Below the pieces are notes generated by a model, which was not told where the DNA came from, made no database searches, and saw only the letters and a list, made by a program, of their open reading frames with translations. Shown piece by piece: positions 9,315 through 17,590 of a stretch of 64,000 nt of DNA (positions are counted from its first letter, which is position 1; every line of letters begins with the position of its first letter). The translations under genes were made by a program, and so were the position numbers. The DNA comes from Oceanicaulis sp. HTCC2633 (lineage in GTDB: Bacteria; Pseudomonadota; Alphaproteobacteria; Caulobacterales; Maricaulaceae): assembly GCF_000152745.1 (NCBI RefSeq), contig NZ_CH672428.1, positions 802,916-866,915 of the forward strand. The letters run 5' to 3'.

Positions 9315-10151
9315 TTAGAATTCACGCCAAAACGACAGCATGTACGCCTGCTCGGGCGCCAATCTGTCGCTGTGCACTGAATTAATCACGCCAATCTGTA
9401 AGGAAAGCCTCTCACACAGGGGCGCAATCACGGAAAGGTGAAGGCGATGGCTCTCAAAGGGGCTGTGATAGCCGCCCCAACCGTTCTGGCCCCATGCCGA
9501 ATAACCTTGGGCCAGAACGCGCCAGCCTTCAGCCGGACGGACGCCCAGCGTGAGGTCCAGACGCGTCTCGGCCCGTGCTCCGTCCCAACCTGATCGGCGT
9601 CCGAGCTGGGCCTCCATGAAGACCGCCTCTCCCACGGACCGCCCGATCTGGAGACGAGCGTCTGCGCCCCAAACCGCTTTGCCGCCCAGCAGGGGGTTCG
9701 GATCCGCGCTGAACCGCACCAGGGACGTCTGGGCGCTCACCACCCAGTCGCCGGAAGTCAGGAGATTGGCCCGCAATCCGATCTCGCTCTCCCCCAAAGC
9801 CTGACTGACGGAACTGAGGGATCGAAGGGTCGGGGCGCCGCCCTGGCGTTGTTCAACTTGGAACCGGCGCTGTCGTGTCTCCTGCGACAAACGTCCGGTC
9901 AGCGTGAAACGGTCGGTCAGGCCGTACTCGGCATAGAGCGCGGTTTCAAACTTGGAATAGCCAAATCCCTCCGCCCCCAGGTCAAACCGATGATGCCCGA
10001 ACGAGGTGATGAGCAGTCCGTCTCCGGCCGGCCGGGTCCAGGCGCCTGCAAACGCAGGGGCGGAGATGATCGAAAGCAGGGCGGCCACAAGAAAGGCGGC
10101 CCCGGGCAAGAGGCCGCCAGTTCTCCGAAAGTGCTGGACGCCGCCACACAT
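9315..10151 (-). CDS. Outer-membrane beta-barrel protein of unknown role
   Basis: 278 aa with a long n-region and a signal peptide (hydrophobic core LPGAAFLVAALLSIISAPAFA). The mature part is made of alternating amphipathic strands (FETALYAEYGLTDRFTLTGR, SEIGLRANLL, WVVSAQTSL, and so on) with aromatic girdles and ends in Phe, the usual C-terminal residue recognised by the BAM complex. No enzymatic motif is seen. It lies upstream of the RND operon on the same strand with an 80-nt gap; a role linked to efflux is possible but unproven. Confidence 0.72.
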   Translation of the reverse strand: MCGGVQHFRRTGGLLPGAAFLVAALLSIISAPAFAGAWTRPAGDGLLITSFGHHRFDLGAEGFGYSKFETALYAEYGLTDRFTLTGRLSQETRQRRFQVEQRQGGAPTLRSLSSVSQALGESEIGLRANLLTSGDWVVSAQTSLVRFSADPNPLLGGKAVWGADARLQIGRSVGEAVFMEAQLGRRSGWDGARAETRLDLTLGVRPAEGWRVLAQGYSAWGQNGWGGYHSPFESHRLHLSVIAPLCERLSLQIGVINSVHSDRLAPEQAYMLSFWREF

Positions 10152-10224
10152 CGCGCCTCTCCCCTGAGGGAATACAAACGCAAGGGTGGCGATCCGTCCA
10201 GAAAATTCCCCTTATGGGGGATTT

Positions 10225-10995
10225 CTACGCGTCGTAGCCCGGGCTTTCACGATCCACGCGGCCGCGCAATGCGTGCCAGGCGATTTCAAGGAAGAGTTCA
10301 TTGGTCACGCCTTCCTCGCCCTGCTTGAAGACGCGGGTCTGCATGGCGTCATCCCATTCGATCAGCTCCGCCCCGGCGCCCTGCGCCAGTGTCTGGATCG
10401 AGCAGGCCCGCTCCAGAAGATACATGCGCAGATAGCAGTTGAAGGGATGGTCCCCGACCGTGAGCGTGCCGTGATTGCGCAGGATCATCAGGTTGTTCTT
10501 GCCCAGATCCCCGACCAGACGCTCTTTCTCGTCGGCGTCGAGCGCGATGCCTTCATAGTCGTGATAGGTGACATCCTTCATCACATTCATCGCGAGCTGG
10601 GAGATCGGCAGCAGACCGCGCTTCTGCGCGGAGACCGCAACTCCCTGGTCGGTATGAAGGTGCATGGCCACTTTAACGTCCGGTCGCGCATGATGAATGG
10701 CGGAGTGGATGGTGAAGCCTGCCGGATTGATGCCATAGCGAGATGGCGGCAGCACATTTCCGTCGATATCAACCTTCACCAGATTGGACGCTGTGACATC
10801 CTCGAACAGCAAGCCGAAGGGATTGATCAGGAAATGCTCATCCGGTCCCGGCACCCGCATGGAGATATGGGTGAAAAACAGATCATCCCATTTATGCATC
10901 CGGACAAGGCGGTAAAGCGCAGCGAGATCACAGCGCGCCTTCCATTCTTCCTCGGTGACCTGATCCTTGACTGAGATTTGGCTGGCGTCGTCCAT
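10225..10995 (-). CDS. Class II aldolase/adducin-family protein
   Basis: 256 aa read from the ATG at 10995, chosen because GGAGGAG lies a few bases upstream; the frame is open further up to 11322 but that would run into egtB. Family features: FFTHISMRVPG, HFLINPFGLLFEDVTASNLVKVD, the metal-binding MHLHTDQG pair and the third His in ILRNHGTLTVG. Relatives use Zn or similar metals for aldol cleavage of sugar phosphates, but many members of this subgroup have no known substrate. It lies 113 nt downstream of egtB on the same strand, with no obvious functional link. Confidence 0.88.
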   Translation of the reverse strand: MDDASQISVKDQVTEEEWKARCDLAALYRLVRMHKWDDLFFTHISMRVPGPDEHFLINPFGLLFEDVTASNLVKVDIDGNVLPPSRYGINPAGFTIHSAIHHARPDVKVAMHLHTDQGVAVSAQKRGLLPISQLAMNVMKDVTYHDYEGIALDADEKERLVGDLGKNNLMILRNHGTLTVGDHPFNCYLRMYLLERACSIQTLAQGAGAELIEWDDAMQTRVFKQGEEGVTNELFLEIAWHALRGRVDRESPGYDA

Positions 10996-11108
10996 AACGC
11001 TCCTCCCTCTTGATGCGGCGTGCGATCCCCGCTCTGCGGCGGCTTTGTAAACACTGTTTACCGCATTTTCGCGCCCCTGCCCATGCCTCTGCAGGCCTGA
11101 GGGCGCGG

Positions 11109-12395
11109 CTAAAGGTCCTTCGCCAGGCGCAGGCCCGTCATCTGCCATTGAGCGTCCGGCGGAAAGAAATTGCGATAGGTCGGCCGGGCGTGATCCGGCG
11201 GTGTCAGACAGGAGCCGCCGCGCAGCACGAACTGCCCGCACATGAACTTGCCATTGTATTCGCCGATCGCCCCTTCCGCCGGCTGATAGCCGGGATAGGC
11301 GGAATAGGCCGAACGGGTCCATTCCCAGACCTCGCCATACAGGGCCTGAAAACTTGACCCCTGTTTCAGGGGCTGAGGCTCGAGCAGCCCGTCAGGGTCA
11401 GCCCAACGCCCCTGTGAAGGGTCCATATCCCGCGCGGCGCATTCCCATTCGCGCTCTTCAGGCAGACGACACCCGGCCCAGCTGGCGAACGCGCTGGCCT
11501 CGAAATAATCGACATGACTGACCGGGGCGTCCGGGTGCAGCATCTGTTCGCCATGCAGGGTGAAGTGCGTCCACCGCCCATCCTGACGACGCCAGTAGTA
11601 GGGATGGGAACGGCCTTCCTCCTGCATGCGCGCCCAGCCTTCAGACAGCCAGTGTTCGGCTTGCTGGTAACCGCCATCCTCGATAAAGGCGAGAAACTCG
11701 GCATTGGTGACAGGCCGGCTCGCCAGGGCGAACGGCTCCAGCCACGCCTTGTGGCGCGGACCTTCATTGTCAAAGGCGAATTCAGCCCCTTCATGCCCGA
11801 ATTCGATCAAGCCGCCCTCGAACCCGATCCAGACCGGATCCGGACGCGCGCCGGCCAGTTGAGGCGGCGTCTGCATCTGGCGCGGATATCCGGCTTCAGG
11901 AAAGCTGTTTCGGGACAAGACATGCTTGATGTCGGTCAGGAACAATTCCTGATGCTGCTCTTCATGCGCGAAGCCGGTTTCAATCACCGTCCGGAAGCCC
12001 TGGACCGCTTCAGCGTCCGCCTGATCGAACCAGGCGCTGACCGCCCGGTCCACATGAGCGCGATAATCCAGCACCTCGTTCAGTCCCGGCCGCGTCAGGA
12101 AGCCCCGCTCCGGGCGGGCATGGCGTTCTCCGACAGCTTCATAATAGGAATTGAACAGATAATTGAAGCGCGGATCGAACGGCGTGTAGCCAGCCTGGGC
12201 CGGCTTGAGGAGAAAGGTCTCCCAGAACCAGGTGACGTGGGCGAGATGCCATTTGCCCGGCGACACGTCCGGCATGGTCTGTACGCAAAGATCTTCAGCA
12301 GTAAAGACTGCAGCCAGGGCCTCCGTTCGCGACCGAACCGCATTAAAGCGGGCCTTGAGATCAGTAAAAGCACCTGCATTCATGTCTTTAGGCAC
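11109..12395 (-). CDS. egtB: Ergothioneine biosynthesis sulfoxide synthase EgtB
   Basis: 428 aa; non-haem iron enzyme joining hercynine to a thiol (gamma-glutamylcysteine or cysteine) with O2. N-terminal DinB-like half carries the iron ligands: HLAHVTWFWE and HEEQHQE (HX3HXE). The C-terminal formylglycine-generating/SUMF half has EVWEWTRSAY and FVLRGGSC near the end, followed by RNFFPP. The chosen start is GTG at 12395, with GGAG 6 nt upstream; ATG at 12383 is an alternative. The methyltransferase gene egtD, normally adjacent, is not next to it here; the downstream neighbour is a class II aldolase. Confidence 0.93.
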   Translation of the reverse strand: MPKDMNAGAFTDLKARFNAVRSRTEALAAVFTAEDLCVQTMPDVSPGKWHLAHVTWFWETFLLKPAQAGYTPFDPRFNYLFNSYYEAVGERHARPERGFLTRPGLNEVLDYRAHVDRAVSAWFDQADAEAVQGFRTVIETGFAHEEQHQELFLTDIKHVLSRNSFPEAGYPRQMQTPPQLAGARPDPVWIGFEGGLIEFGHEGAEFAFDNEGPRHKAWLEPFALASRPVTNAEFLAFIEDGGYQQAEHWLSEGWARMQEEGRSHPYYWRRQDGRWTHFTLHGEQMLHPDAPVSHVDYFEASAFASWAGCRLPEEREWECAARDMDPSQGRWADPDGLLEPQPLKQGSSFQALYGEVWEWTRSAYSAYPGYQPAEGAIGEYNGKFMCGQFVLRGGSCLTPPDHARPTYRNFFPPDAQWQMTGLRLAKDL

Positions 12396-12491
12396 TGCAA
12401 TCTCCGCCGTTGCTAATGATTCACTAACTAAGATTCAGTCAGTTTGTTTCCTACGAATCGCATGGTCAGGCCGATTTCGCATGAGGGGTTA

Positions 12492-13538
12492 ATGCTGCGT
12501 TCGACCTCAGACCCGCTGGCTGGACGCCCGCCGCCCTCGGAGCGCGCGGGGCGAAAGGCGTTGGCTCTGGCCGATCTTTGCACGCTTCGGGCGCTGCCTG
12601 AACCGGTGCTGTGCGAGATTGACGCGCATCTCACAGGGTTTTTACGCGCAGCGGAAGCGCGCGTCCGGGCCCGGGCCGCCATTCGGCTGGCCGAGTGCCC
12701 GTGGGCGCCGGTAGAGGCGATCCGCTCGTTGGCGTTTGACGCCTTTGAAATCGCCTCGCCCGTCCTTCAGCATTCCGAAAGGCTCAAGGAACAGGATCTG
12801 TTGGCGCTCGCCGCCTTGGGACCGCAGCAACGCCTTGCACTCGCTCGGCGCAACACGATCAGCGAAAAGCTGGCGGAACGCCTGTGTTCCTTCGGCGACC
12901 GCGATTGCCTTGAAAAGCTCTTCCGCAATCTGGGCGCCAGGCTTAACGCCCGGTGTGCAGAACAGACCGCCGATCTGATCAAGGCGGATTGCCTGCTGCG
13001 GGAGGCCCTGTCCGGGCGTGGAGCGCTTGAGGTCGAGTTCGCCCGCAGCATGTATGAGATCGCTGGAGACGCCGTCTACGCGCTGCTGGACGACATCTGC
13101 CCCCAGGCCCTGCCCCGACTGGCGGGGCTGGATGCGAGGCCGGACGCAGTCGATCTCGACGCCCTGGGCGAGACACTGAGCCACCAGCTTCACGAGATCG
13201 AGGCGCTGAACGCCGAGGATGTGCTGCGCGCCACGCAGAACGGTCGCACCGACATCGCCGATCATGCGGTGGCGCGCCTGACCGGACTGGAGCCGGCGGA
13301 CTGGCGCCAGACCCTGCGACGTTCGCCCGTGCGCGTGGCGATTCTTGCGGCGCGCGCCATGGCGATGAGCATTGATCACGCCCATCTGTTCTATGCCGCC
13401 CTGTGCGAGCAGGGTCGCGCTCATCCCTTGCCCGTTGAATCCGCCAAGCGCGCCGTGGGGGAGCTTTATCAGCAATACTCACGCGACGCCGCACGTCAGG
13501 CCTTGCACCGGATGAGTGCAGACGGTTCAATCCATTAA
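12492..13538 (+). CDS. Divergent DUF2336-family protein
   Basis: 348 aa read from the ATG at 12492, which has GAGGGG just upstream; a TTG at 12444 and ATG at 12462 are upstream options. Entirely helical, soluble, Ala/Leu/Arg-rich. The segment SPVLQHSERLKEQDLLALAALGPQQRLALARRNTISEKLAERLCSFGD aligns by eye with the same region of the 15489-16643 protein (SPVLSDDDLVEIVRT...AARSSVSESVVHELVELGD), and ARLTGLEPADW matches its AEMTGLSHEKAW. DUF2336 is an alphaproteobacterial family without a settled function. It overlaps nothing but sits 46 nt before nadK. Confidence 0.72.
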   Translation: MLRSTSDPLAGRPPPSERAGRKALALADLCTLRALPEPVLCEIDAHLTGFLRAAEARVRARAAIRLAECPWAPVEAIRSLAFDAFEIASPVLQHSERLKEQDLLALAALGPQQRLALARRNTISEKLAERLCSFGDRDCLEKLFRNLGARLNARCAEQTADLIKADCLLREALSGRGALEVEFARSMYEIAGDAVYALLDDICPQALPRLAGLDARPDAVDLDALGETLSHQLHEIEALNAEDVLRATQNGRTDIADHAVARLTGLEPADWRQTLRRSPVRVAILAARAMAMSIDHAHLFYAALCEQGRAHPLPVESAKRAVGELYQQYSRDAARQALHRMSADGSIH

Positions 13539-13584
13539 GCCCTTCCCCCTTCCCGAATTTCAGGGCGAGCTGACTGGAGCCGAC

Positions 13585-14343
13585 ATGCGCCTGGCTTACC
13601 ACGCCTCCGATCGTGACGACGCCCAAGCGGCGAAGGCGGAACTGATTGAACGCTATGGCGAAGTGGACTTGCTGGACGCTGACGTGCTGATCGCCCTGGG
13701 CGGGGATGGCGTCATGCTCGACGCCCTGCATTCGGTCATGGGACGCAAGATACCGGTTTTCGGCATGAATTTCGGCTCTGTCGGCTTTCTGATGAACGAG
13801 CCGCGGATGGATGAGCTGATCGAGCGCCTGAGCCAGGCTGAGCGCGCTGAAATCCACCCCCTGCGCGCCATTGTGCGCGACACGCGCGGACAGACCTTTG
13901 AAGCGCTCGCGATCAATGAGGTCTCGCTGCTGCGTGAAACCCGCCAGACCGCCAAGATCCGGGTCAGCGTGGACGGCAAGACGCGCCTTGAGGAACTCGC
14001 CGCGGACGGCGTCCTCGTGGCCACGCCCGCCGGATCAACCGCCTACAACTTCTCCGCCCATGGACCGATCCTGCCGCTGGACGCCACCTTGCTGGCGCTG
14101 ACCCCCATCAGCGCGTTCCGCCCCCGACGGTGGCGCGGCGCGCTACTGCGTCAGTCCTCGATGGTGCGCTTCGACATTCTCGAGCCGCGCAAACGCCCGG
14201 TGGCGGTCGTGGCGGACAACAAGGAGTTCCGCGACGCGGAAACGGTCACGATCTGCCAGGCGCCGGGCCACACCCTGACGATGCTCTTTGACAAGGGCCG
14301 CGCGCTGGATGAGCGCATCCTTCTGGAACAGTTCGCCACCTAA
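13585..14343 (+). CDS. nadK: NAD kinase
   Basis: 252 aa; phosphorylates NAD to NADP. Shows the GGDG nucleotide motif (VLIALGGDGVMLDAL), the INEVSLLR segment, and the conserved TPAGSTAYNFSAHGPILP substrate loop. The start at 13585 (MRLAYHAS) is chosen because TGGAG lies 5 nt before it; the frame could extend to 13516 but would then overlap the DUF2336 gene. Length fits the short alphaproteobacterial form. It probably belongs to a plus-strand unit running on into the receiver and Hpt-like genes. Confidence 0.95.
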   Translation: MRLAYHASDRDDAQAAKAELIERYGEVDLLDADVLIALGGDGVMLDALHSVMGRKIPVFGMNFGSVGFLMNEPRMDELIERLSQAERAEIHPLRAIVRDTRGQTFEALAINEVSLLRETRQTAKIRVSVDGKTRLEELAADGVLVATPAGSTAYNFSAHGPILPLDATLLALTPISAFRPRRWRGALLRQSSMVRFDILEPRKRPVAVVADNKEFRDAETVTICQAPGHTLTMLFDKGRALDERILLEQFAT

Positions 14344-14409
14344 CCCCATGGCTTACCGGGCATTAAAGACTGATTGCTAGGGTGGGGACACACTGGCAGG
14401 GAGCCCCTC

Positions 14410-14922
14410 TTGAAGCCCAGCGACGCCTATCTGACCCTGGATCGCATGACGGTGCTGATTGTTGACGACAATGCGCCGCTGCGCGGGATATTGCGCACGA
14501 TCCTTCACGCCATGGGCGCTGCAAGAATCTATGAAGCCAGCGATGTCCCCGCTGCAATGGATATCCTCCAGCATGAGCATCTGGACCTGCTCATCTGTGA
14601 CTGGAAGATGAAGCCTGTCGACGGGATCGAGCTGGTGCGCTGGGTTCGCAATCCCGCGAAAAGTCCGTGCGCCACCCTGCCCATTCTCATGCTGACCTGT
14701 TATGCTGACGCCGAGCGCGTGAAACGCGCGCGAGACGCTGGCGTGACTGAATTCATGGTGAAACCGTTCAGTCCGGAAAGCATTTACCAACACATTTCGT
14801 CGATGTTTAGAAAACCAAGGCGTTTTGTGGATTCGAAGAGCTTTTTCGGACCTGATCGGCGCCGTAAGATGGATTCGCGCATTGGCGATGACCGACGCGT
14901 GCGTTCAGGGGTCAAGAGTTAG
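14410..14922 (+). CDS. Stand-alone receiver (CheY-like) response regulator with basic C-terminal tail
   Basis: 170 aa from a TTG start at 14410, supported by AGGGAG exactly 6 nt upstream; ATG at 14446 is the alternative. Receiver residues are complete: acidic pocket D19-D20, phospho-acceptor D64 (LLICDWKM), T96 (ILMLTC), K118 (MVKPFSPE). After the receiver comes a ~40-residue basic tail with FFGPDRRRK and RIGDDRR, no DNA-binding or enzymatic output domain. It therefore most likely acts by protein contact in a phosphorelay. The Hpt-like gene starts 25 nt downstream, an obvious partner candidate. Confidence 0.9.
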   Translation: MKPSDAYLTLDRMTVLIVDDNAPLRGILRTILHAMGAARIYEASDVPAAMDILQHEHLDLLICDWKMKPVDGIELVRWVRNPAKSPCATLPILMLTCYADAERVKRARDAGVTEFMVKPFSPESIYQHISSMFRKPRRFVDSKSFFGPDRRRKMDSRIGDDRRVRSGVKS

Positions 14923-14946
14923 ATCGGGAAGCGGAGCCTCCTCAGC

Positions 14947-15438
14947 ATGGCAAAACCTGACAAATCGGTTGAGATCATCAATCCGCCGAACATGCTCAAG
15001 GCCAAGGTGGGCGGCAAACTGCCGCCTGCTGACCAGGCAGCGATCGAACGCGCGGAAATGGCTCTGGGCCAGATCAAGCATCAATTCCAGGACTGGCTGG
15101 CCGAAGAGGTCACCAAGATGGAAGCCCTGATGGATTCAGTCAGTCAGGACGGTCTGCTGGGCGAGAGCGGCGAAATGCTCTTCACCTGCGCCCATGACCT
15201 GCGCGGTCTCGGCTCCACCTATGAATTTCCCATCATTTCGCGGATTTCAGGCTCTCTGGCCAAGCTGATCGAGACCAAGCAACGCCGGTCGATCGCCCCG
15301 ATCGCGCTGGTTCGCGCCCATGCAAGCTCGATCCGCGCAGCGCTCATCCAGAATATCCGTTCTGATGAAGACCCGGTCGGTCGCCAGCTCGCTGAAGAGC
15401 TGGAAACCCAGGTTGTGGCGCTTGTCGGCGCGGATTGA
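14947..15438 (+). CDS. Histidine-phosphotransfer (Hpt)-like protein
   Basis: 163 aa, soluble, helical. The segment MLFTCAHDLRGLGSTYEFP (H83) has the Hpt pattern H-x-x-[KR]-G-x-x-x-x, with helices on either side that would form the four-helix bundle (IERAEMALGQIKHQFQDWLAEEV before; IRAALIQNIRSDEDPVGRQLAEELETQ after). Lys is replaced by Arg, which is tolerated in the family. It follows the receiver gene by 25 nt and is read in the same direction, so phosphotransfer between the two is a reasonable inference. A hairpin overlaps its stop codon. Confidence 0.75.
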   Translation: MAKPDKSVEIINPPNMLKAKVGGKLPPADQAAIERAEMALGQIKHQFQDWLAEEVTKMEALMDSVSQDGLLGESGEMLFTCAHDLRGLGSTYEFPIISRISGSLAKLIETKQRRSIAPIALVRAHASSIRAALIQNIRSDEDPVGRQLAEELETQVVALVGAD

Positions 15439-15449
15439 TCCGCGCCGAC
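15424..15449. terminator. Strong GC hairpin spanning the Hpt-like stop codon
   Basis: GTCGGCGCGGAT (15424-15435) is the exact inverted repeat of ATCCGCGCCGAC (15438-15449), separated by 2 nt; the TGA stop lies in the loop. There is no T-run, so it may be a rho-assisted end or an mRNA 3' stabiliser between the convergent Hpt-like and DUF2336 genes. Confidence 0.5.
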
Positions 15450-15488
15450 CGCAATCATTTCTGTAATCGAAGTCCCGGTTTACGGACG

Positions 15489-16643
15489 TTAGCTGGCCGC
15501 CGCGAGATGGCGACGGCTCAGCTCGGTCTCGTCGGCATCCAGACGATCCATGATGTAATCCAGCTCGGCCTGAGGCACGCCCTGGAACTGGGTCAGGATG
15601 CGTTCGGCGAGCAAACGGCGGAAACGGACAATGTCCGGCGTGCCGTTCGGGCCGATTTCAAGCGAATGCCAGGCTGACACGGCGGCGCGCGCCACCGGCA
15701 GGATCCGTTCGGGCATGCCTGCGCGTTTGAAGAGGGTCTCAAGCCCCAGAGAGCCGGCGTCATGAACCAAAAGCCAGGCCTTCTCATGGCTCAGGCCGGT
15801 CATTTCGGCCATGCAATGCTCGAAGAAACTCATATGGCCGCGGAAGAGCGAGCGCAGGATCAGGGACGGCGTCAGCCGGCCATTCATCTGCAATTGCTGC
15901 ACGAAACGGCGCGGCTCGTCCGACAGGCCCGCCTGCTCGACGAGATCCACGGTCGCCCGCTCACGCGCGCCTTCCGCCAGCTCGACAGCCAGCTGGGCCG
16001 GCAAGGCATGCCGGTTGACCAGCTTCTGCATCGCCTCGTCCGATATGTGGGCGATGAGCTTCTCGGTGATGTTCACGGGCAGCGCATTGCGCAGGACGAA
16101 CTGGTCCAGCACATCCGCATCGCCATCAAACCGGTTGAGCGCTGAGGCATAGCCGCGCTCGTCGAACCGGGCGCCATTATTGGACGCCAGGATCTTGACC
16201 GCCTCGCGATCGCCCAGCTCCACAAGCTCGTGAACCACGCTTTCCGACACCGAGGAACGGGCCGCCACAGCCGCCTGACGTCGCGCCGAGGAGGTGCGGA
16301 CGATCTCCACAAGGTCGTCATCGCTCAGAACCGGAGATCCGGCGATGACCGGCAGGGCGATGGAATCCACATCCTTGGCGAGTTTGCGCGCGACATCCGG
16401 GGGCAGATGCGTGGAACGCTGCAAGGTCACCGACAAGGAACGGCGCACCATTTCAGCCGCGTCTTCGGCGAGGAGGCGGACCACCTCGGCGCCAATGGCG
16501 CGTTCGTCGTCACTCAGGTCCACGGACGCAAAGCGCGCGCAGAATTTGCGGGCGGCGAGCGCGCGGCCTTCAGAGTCTGTCGCACTGGACAGGCGCTGAA
16601 TGTCGTCACGGGTCAGTCGCGCACGAAGGGTCTGAACAGTCAT
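15489..16643 (-). CDS. DUF2336-family protein
   Basis: 384 aa, soluble, all-helical, no signal peptide. It carries the full DUF2336 pattern: ...LPPDVARKLAKDVDSIALPVIAGSPVLSDDDLVEIVRTSS, SVSESVVHELVELGDREAVKILASNNGARF, and a C-terminal part MTGLSHEKAWLLVHDAGSLGLETLFKRAGMP. The family is common in Alphaproteobacteria and has no agreed role; the repeat-like helical pairs suggest a scaffold. It is convergent with the Hpt-like gene and has a CtrA-like box 45 nt before its start codon. A second, more diverged copy is 3 kb away. Confidence 0.88.
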   Translation of the reverse strand: MTVQTLRARLTRDDIQRLSSATDSEGRALAARKFCARFASVDLSDDERAIGAEVVRLLAEDAAEMVRRSLSVTLQRSTHLPPDVARKLAKDVDSIALPVIAGSPVLSDDDLVEIVRTSSARRQAAVAARSSVSESVVHELVELGDREAVKILASNNGARFDERGYASALNRFDGDADVLDQFVLRNALPVNITEKLIAHISDEAMQKLVNRHALPAQLAVELAEGARERATVDLVEQAGLSDEPRRFVQQLQMNGRLTPSLILRSLFRGHMSFFEHCMAEMTGLSHEKAWLLVHDAGSLGLETLFKRAGMPERILPVARAAVSAWHSLEIGPNGTPDIVRFRRLLAERILTQFQGVPQAELDYIMDRLDADETELSRRHLAAAS

Positions 16644-16687
16644 GGCACTACAAGCCTCATTCTAGGTCTGTTCGCGCCTCTAGCGTC

Positions 16688-16702
16688 TCAACAAGAAGTT
16701 AA
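16688..16702 (-). promoter_or_regulatory. CtrA-like box upstream of the DUF2336 gene
   Basis: On the minus strand this reads TTAAC-TTCTTG-TTGA, i.e. TTAA-N7-TTGA, 7 of 8 positions of the CtrA consensus TTAA-N7-TTAA, with the favoured C after the first TTAA. It is 45 nt upstream of the start codon at 16643. A matching site lies at the same distance before the neighbouring gene. Confidence 0.5.
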
Positions 16703-16729
16703 CGACCTGTTGCGCGACTTATCGCCGTT

Positions 16730-17530
16730 TCATCTTTCGGAAGAGGAACGCTCCGGAGCGCGCAGGGACGCGAGGATCTCGACCACCGCTGGAGAGAGCA
16801 CCCCGTCGCCTACCCGCGCCGCGCCATATCCGCCCTGGGCGAAACGCGCCCAGGACGAGGCCATGGCCGTCACCGGCGATGAGGCGTCCGTGACCTGGGC
16901 GACCTCACGCGTCAGCGTGACCGCTTCACCCGTCAGCTTCTCCATCAGCTCCCCGGCGTTCAGCGCCCGCCCATTGTCGTAAAACACTGGACGGTTCGCC
17001 GCCGCAGCGTTCGGGAACAGCTGATCAGCCCTTTGGGTCGGGTTGGATTCCACACCCTGGATAAGGCGGATCGCGCCGCCTGCGCCGAGGAAATGCGCAG
17101 CATAGAGTTCGCCGCTTGTCGGAGAGCGGCCAATGGCGCTCTCGATCCGCGAGGCGTTTTCCGCCGCCAGCTCGCCCGCCATGAAAGCAGCGGCCTGCGG
17201 ATCAAAGCGCAGATTGAGCACGGCCTCTCTTTGAGACGGATCTGAAATTTGGAAGCGTCCGTCAGCATTCTGTTCGATCGAGGCCGCAGCGTCGCCCATG
17301 CCATGCTGGTCGCCATAGCGGGCGACCATGGCGAACCAGGTCTGCTCGATGAACTGGAACATGCCCGCTGCGCTGGACGTTGCGGCCCGCGCCCCGGCGT
17401 CAAAACCACTTTCGCGAGACGCCGTACGCATCAGGAAATCGAAATCCGCCCCTGTGCGCTCCGCCGCCTGCGCAATCAGTCTGGAAGGCGTGAAGGCGTT
17501 GCCGCCCGCAGGATTGATGGGATTGGACAT
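16730..17530 (-). CDS. Lytic transglycosylase (SLT-fold) without signal peptide
   Basis: 266 aa from ATG at 17530, preceded by GGTGAG; GTG at 17539 is an alternative. The SLT core lies near the N-terminus: catalytic Glu40 in SRESGFDAGARAATSSAAGMFQFIEQTW, then the AAHFLGAGGAIRLIQ helix, the normal order of the Slt70 catalytic lobe. These enzymes cleave peptidoglycan between MurNAc and GlcNAc to make 1,6-anhydro ends. No Sec signal or membrane segment is seen, so export could be by a specialised route (flagellar or type IV machinery) if it acts in the periplasm. A CtrA-like box precedes it, which fits a cell-cycle or polar-organelle role (inference). Confidence 0.85.
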   Translation of the reverse strand: MSNPINPAGGNAFTPSRLIAQAAERTGADFDFLMRTASRESGFDAGARAATSSAAGMFQFIEQTWFAMVARYGDQHGMGDAAASIEQNADGRFQISDPSQREAVLNLRFDPQAAAFMAGELAAENASRIESAIGRSPTSGELYAAHFLGAGGAIRLIQGVESNPTQRADQLFPNAAAANRPVFYDNGRALNAGELMEKLTGEAVTLTREVAQVTDASSPVTAMASSWARFAQGGYGAARVGDGVLSPAVVEILASLRAPERSSSER

Positions 17531-17575
17531 GGCGCTCACCGCGAATCGTTACCCGTTCACGATGACAGCGATGTG

Positions 17576-17590
17576 GTAAACATTCGTTAA
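17576..17590 (-). promoter_or_regulatory. CtrA-like box upstream of the lytic transglycosylase gene
   Basis: The minus strand reads TTAAC-GAATGT-TTAC, i.e. TTAA-N7-TTAC, 7 of 8 consensus positions. It lies 46 nt before the ATG at 17530 and just beyond the stop codon of thiO. Confidence 0.5.

Noticed and set aside
12413-12427. CTAA-N7-CTAA before the first DUF2336 gene as a third CtrA box
   Set aside because: Two of eight positions differ (C for T at the start of each half); too weak to call, though its position between divergent genes is notable.
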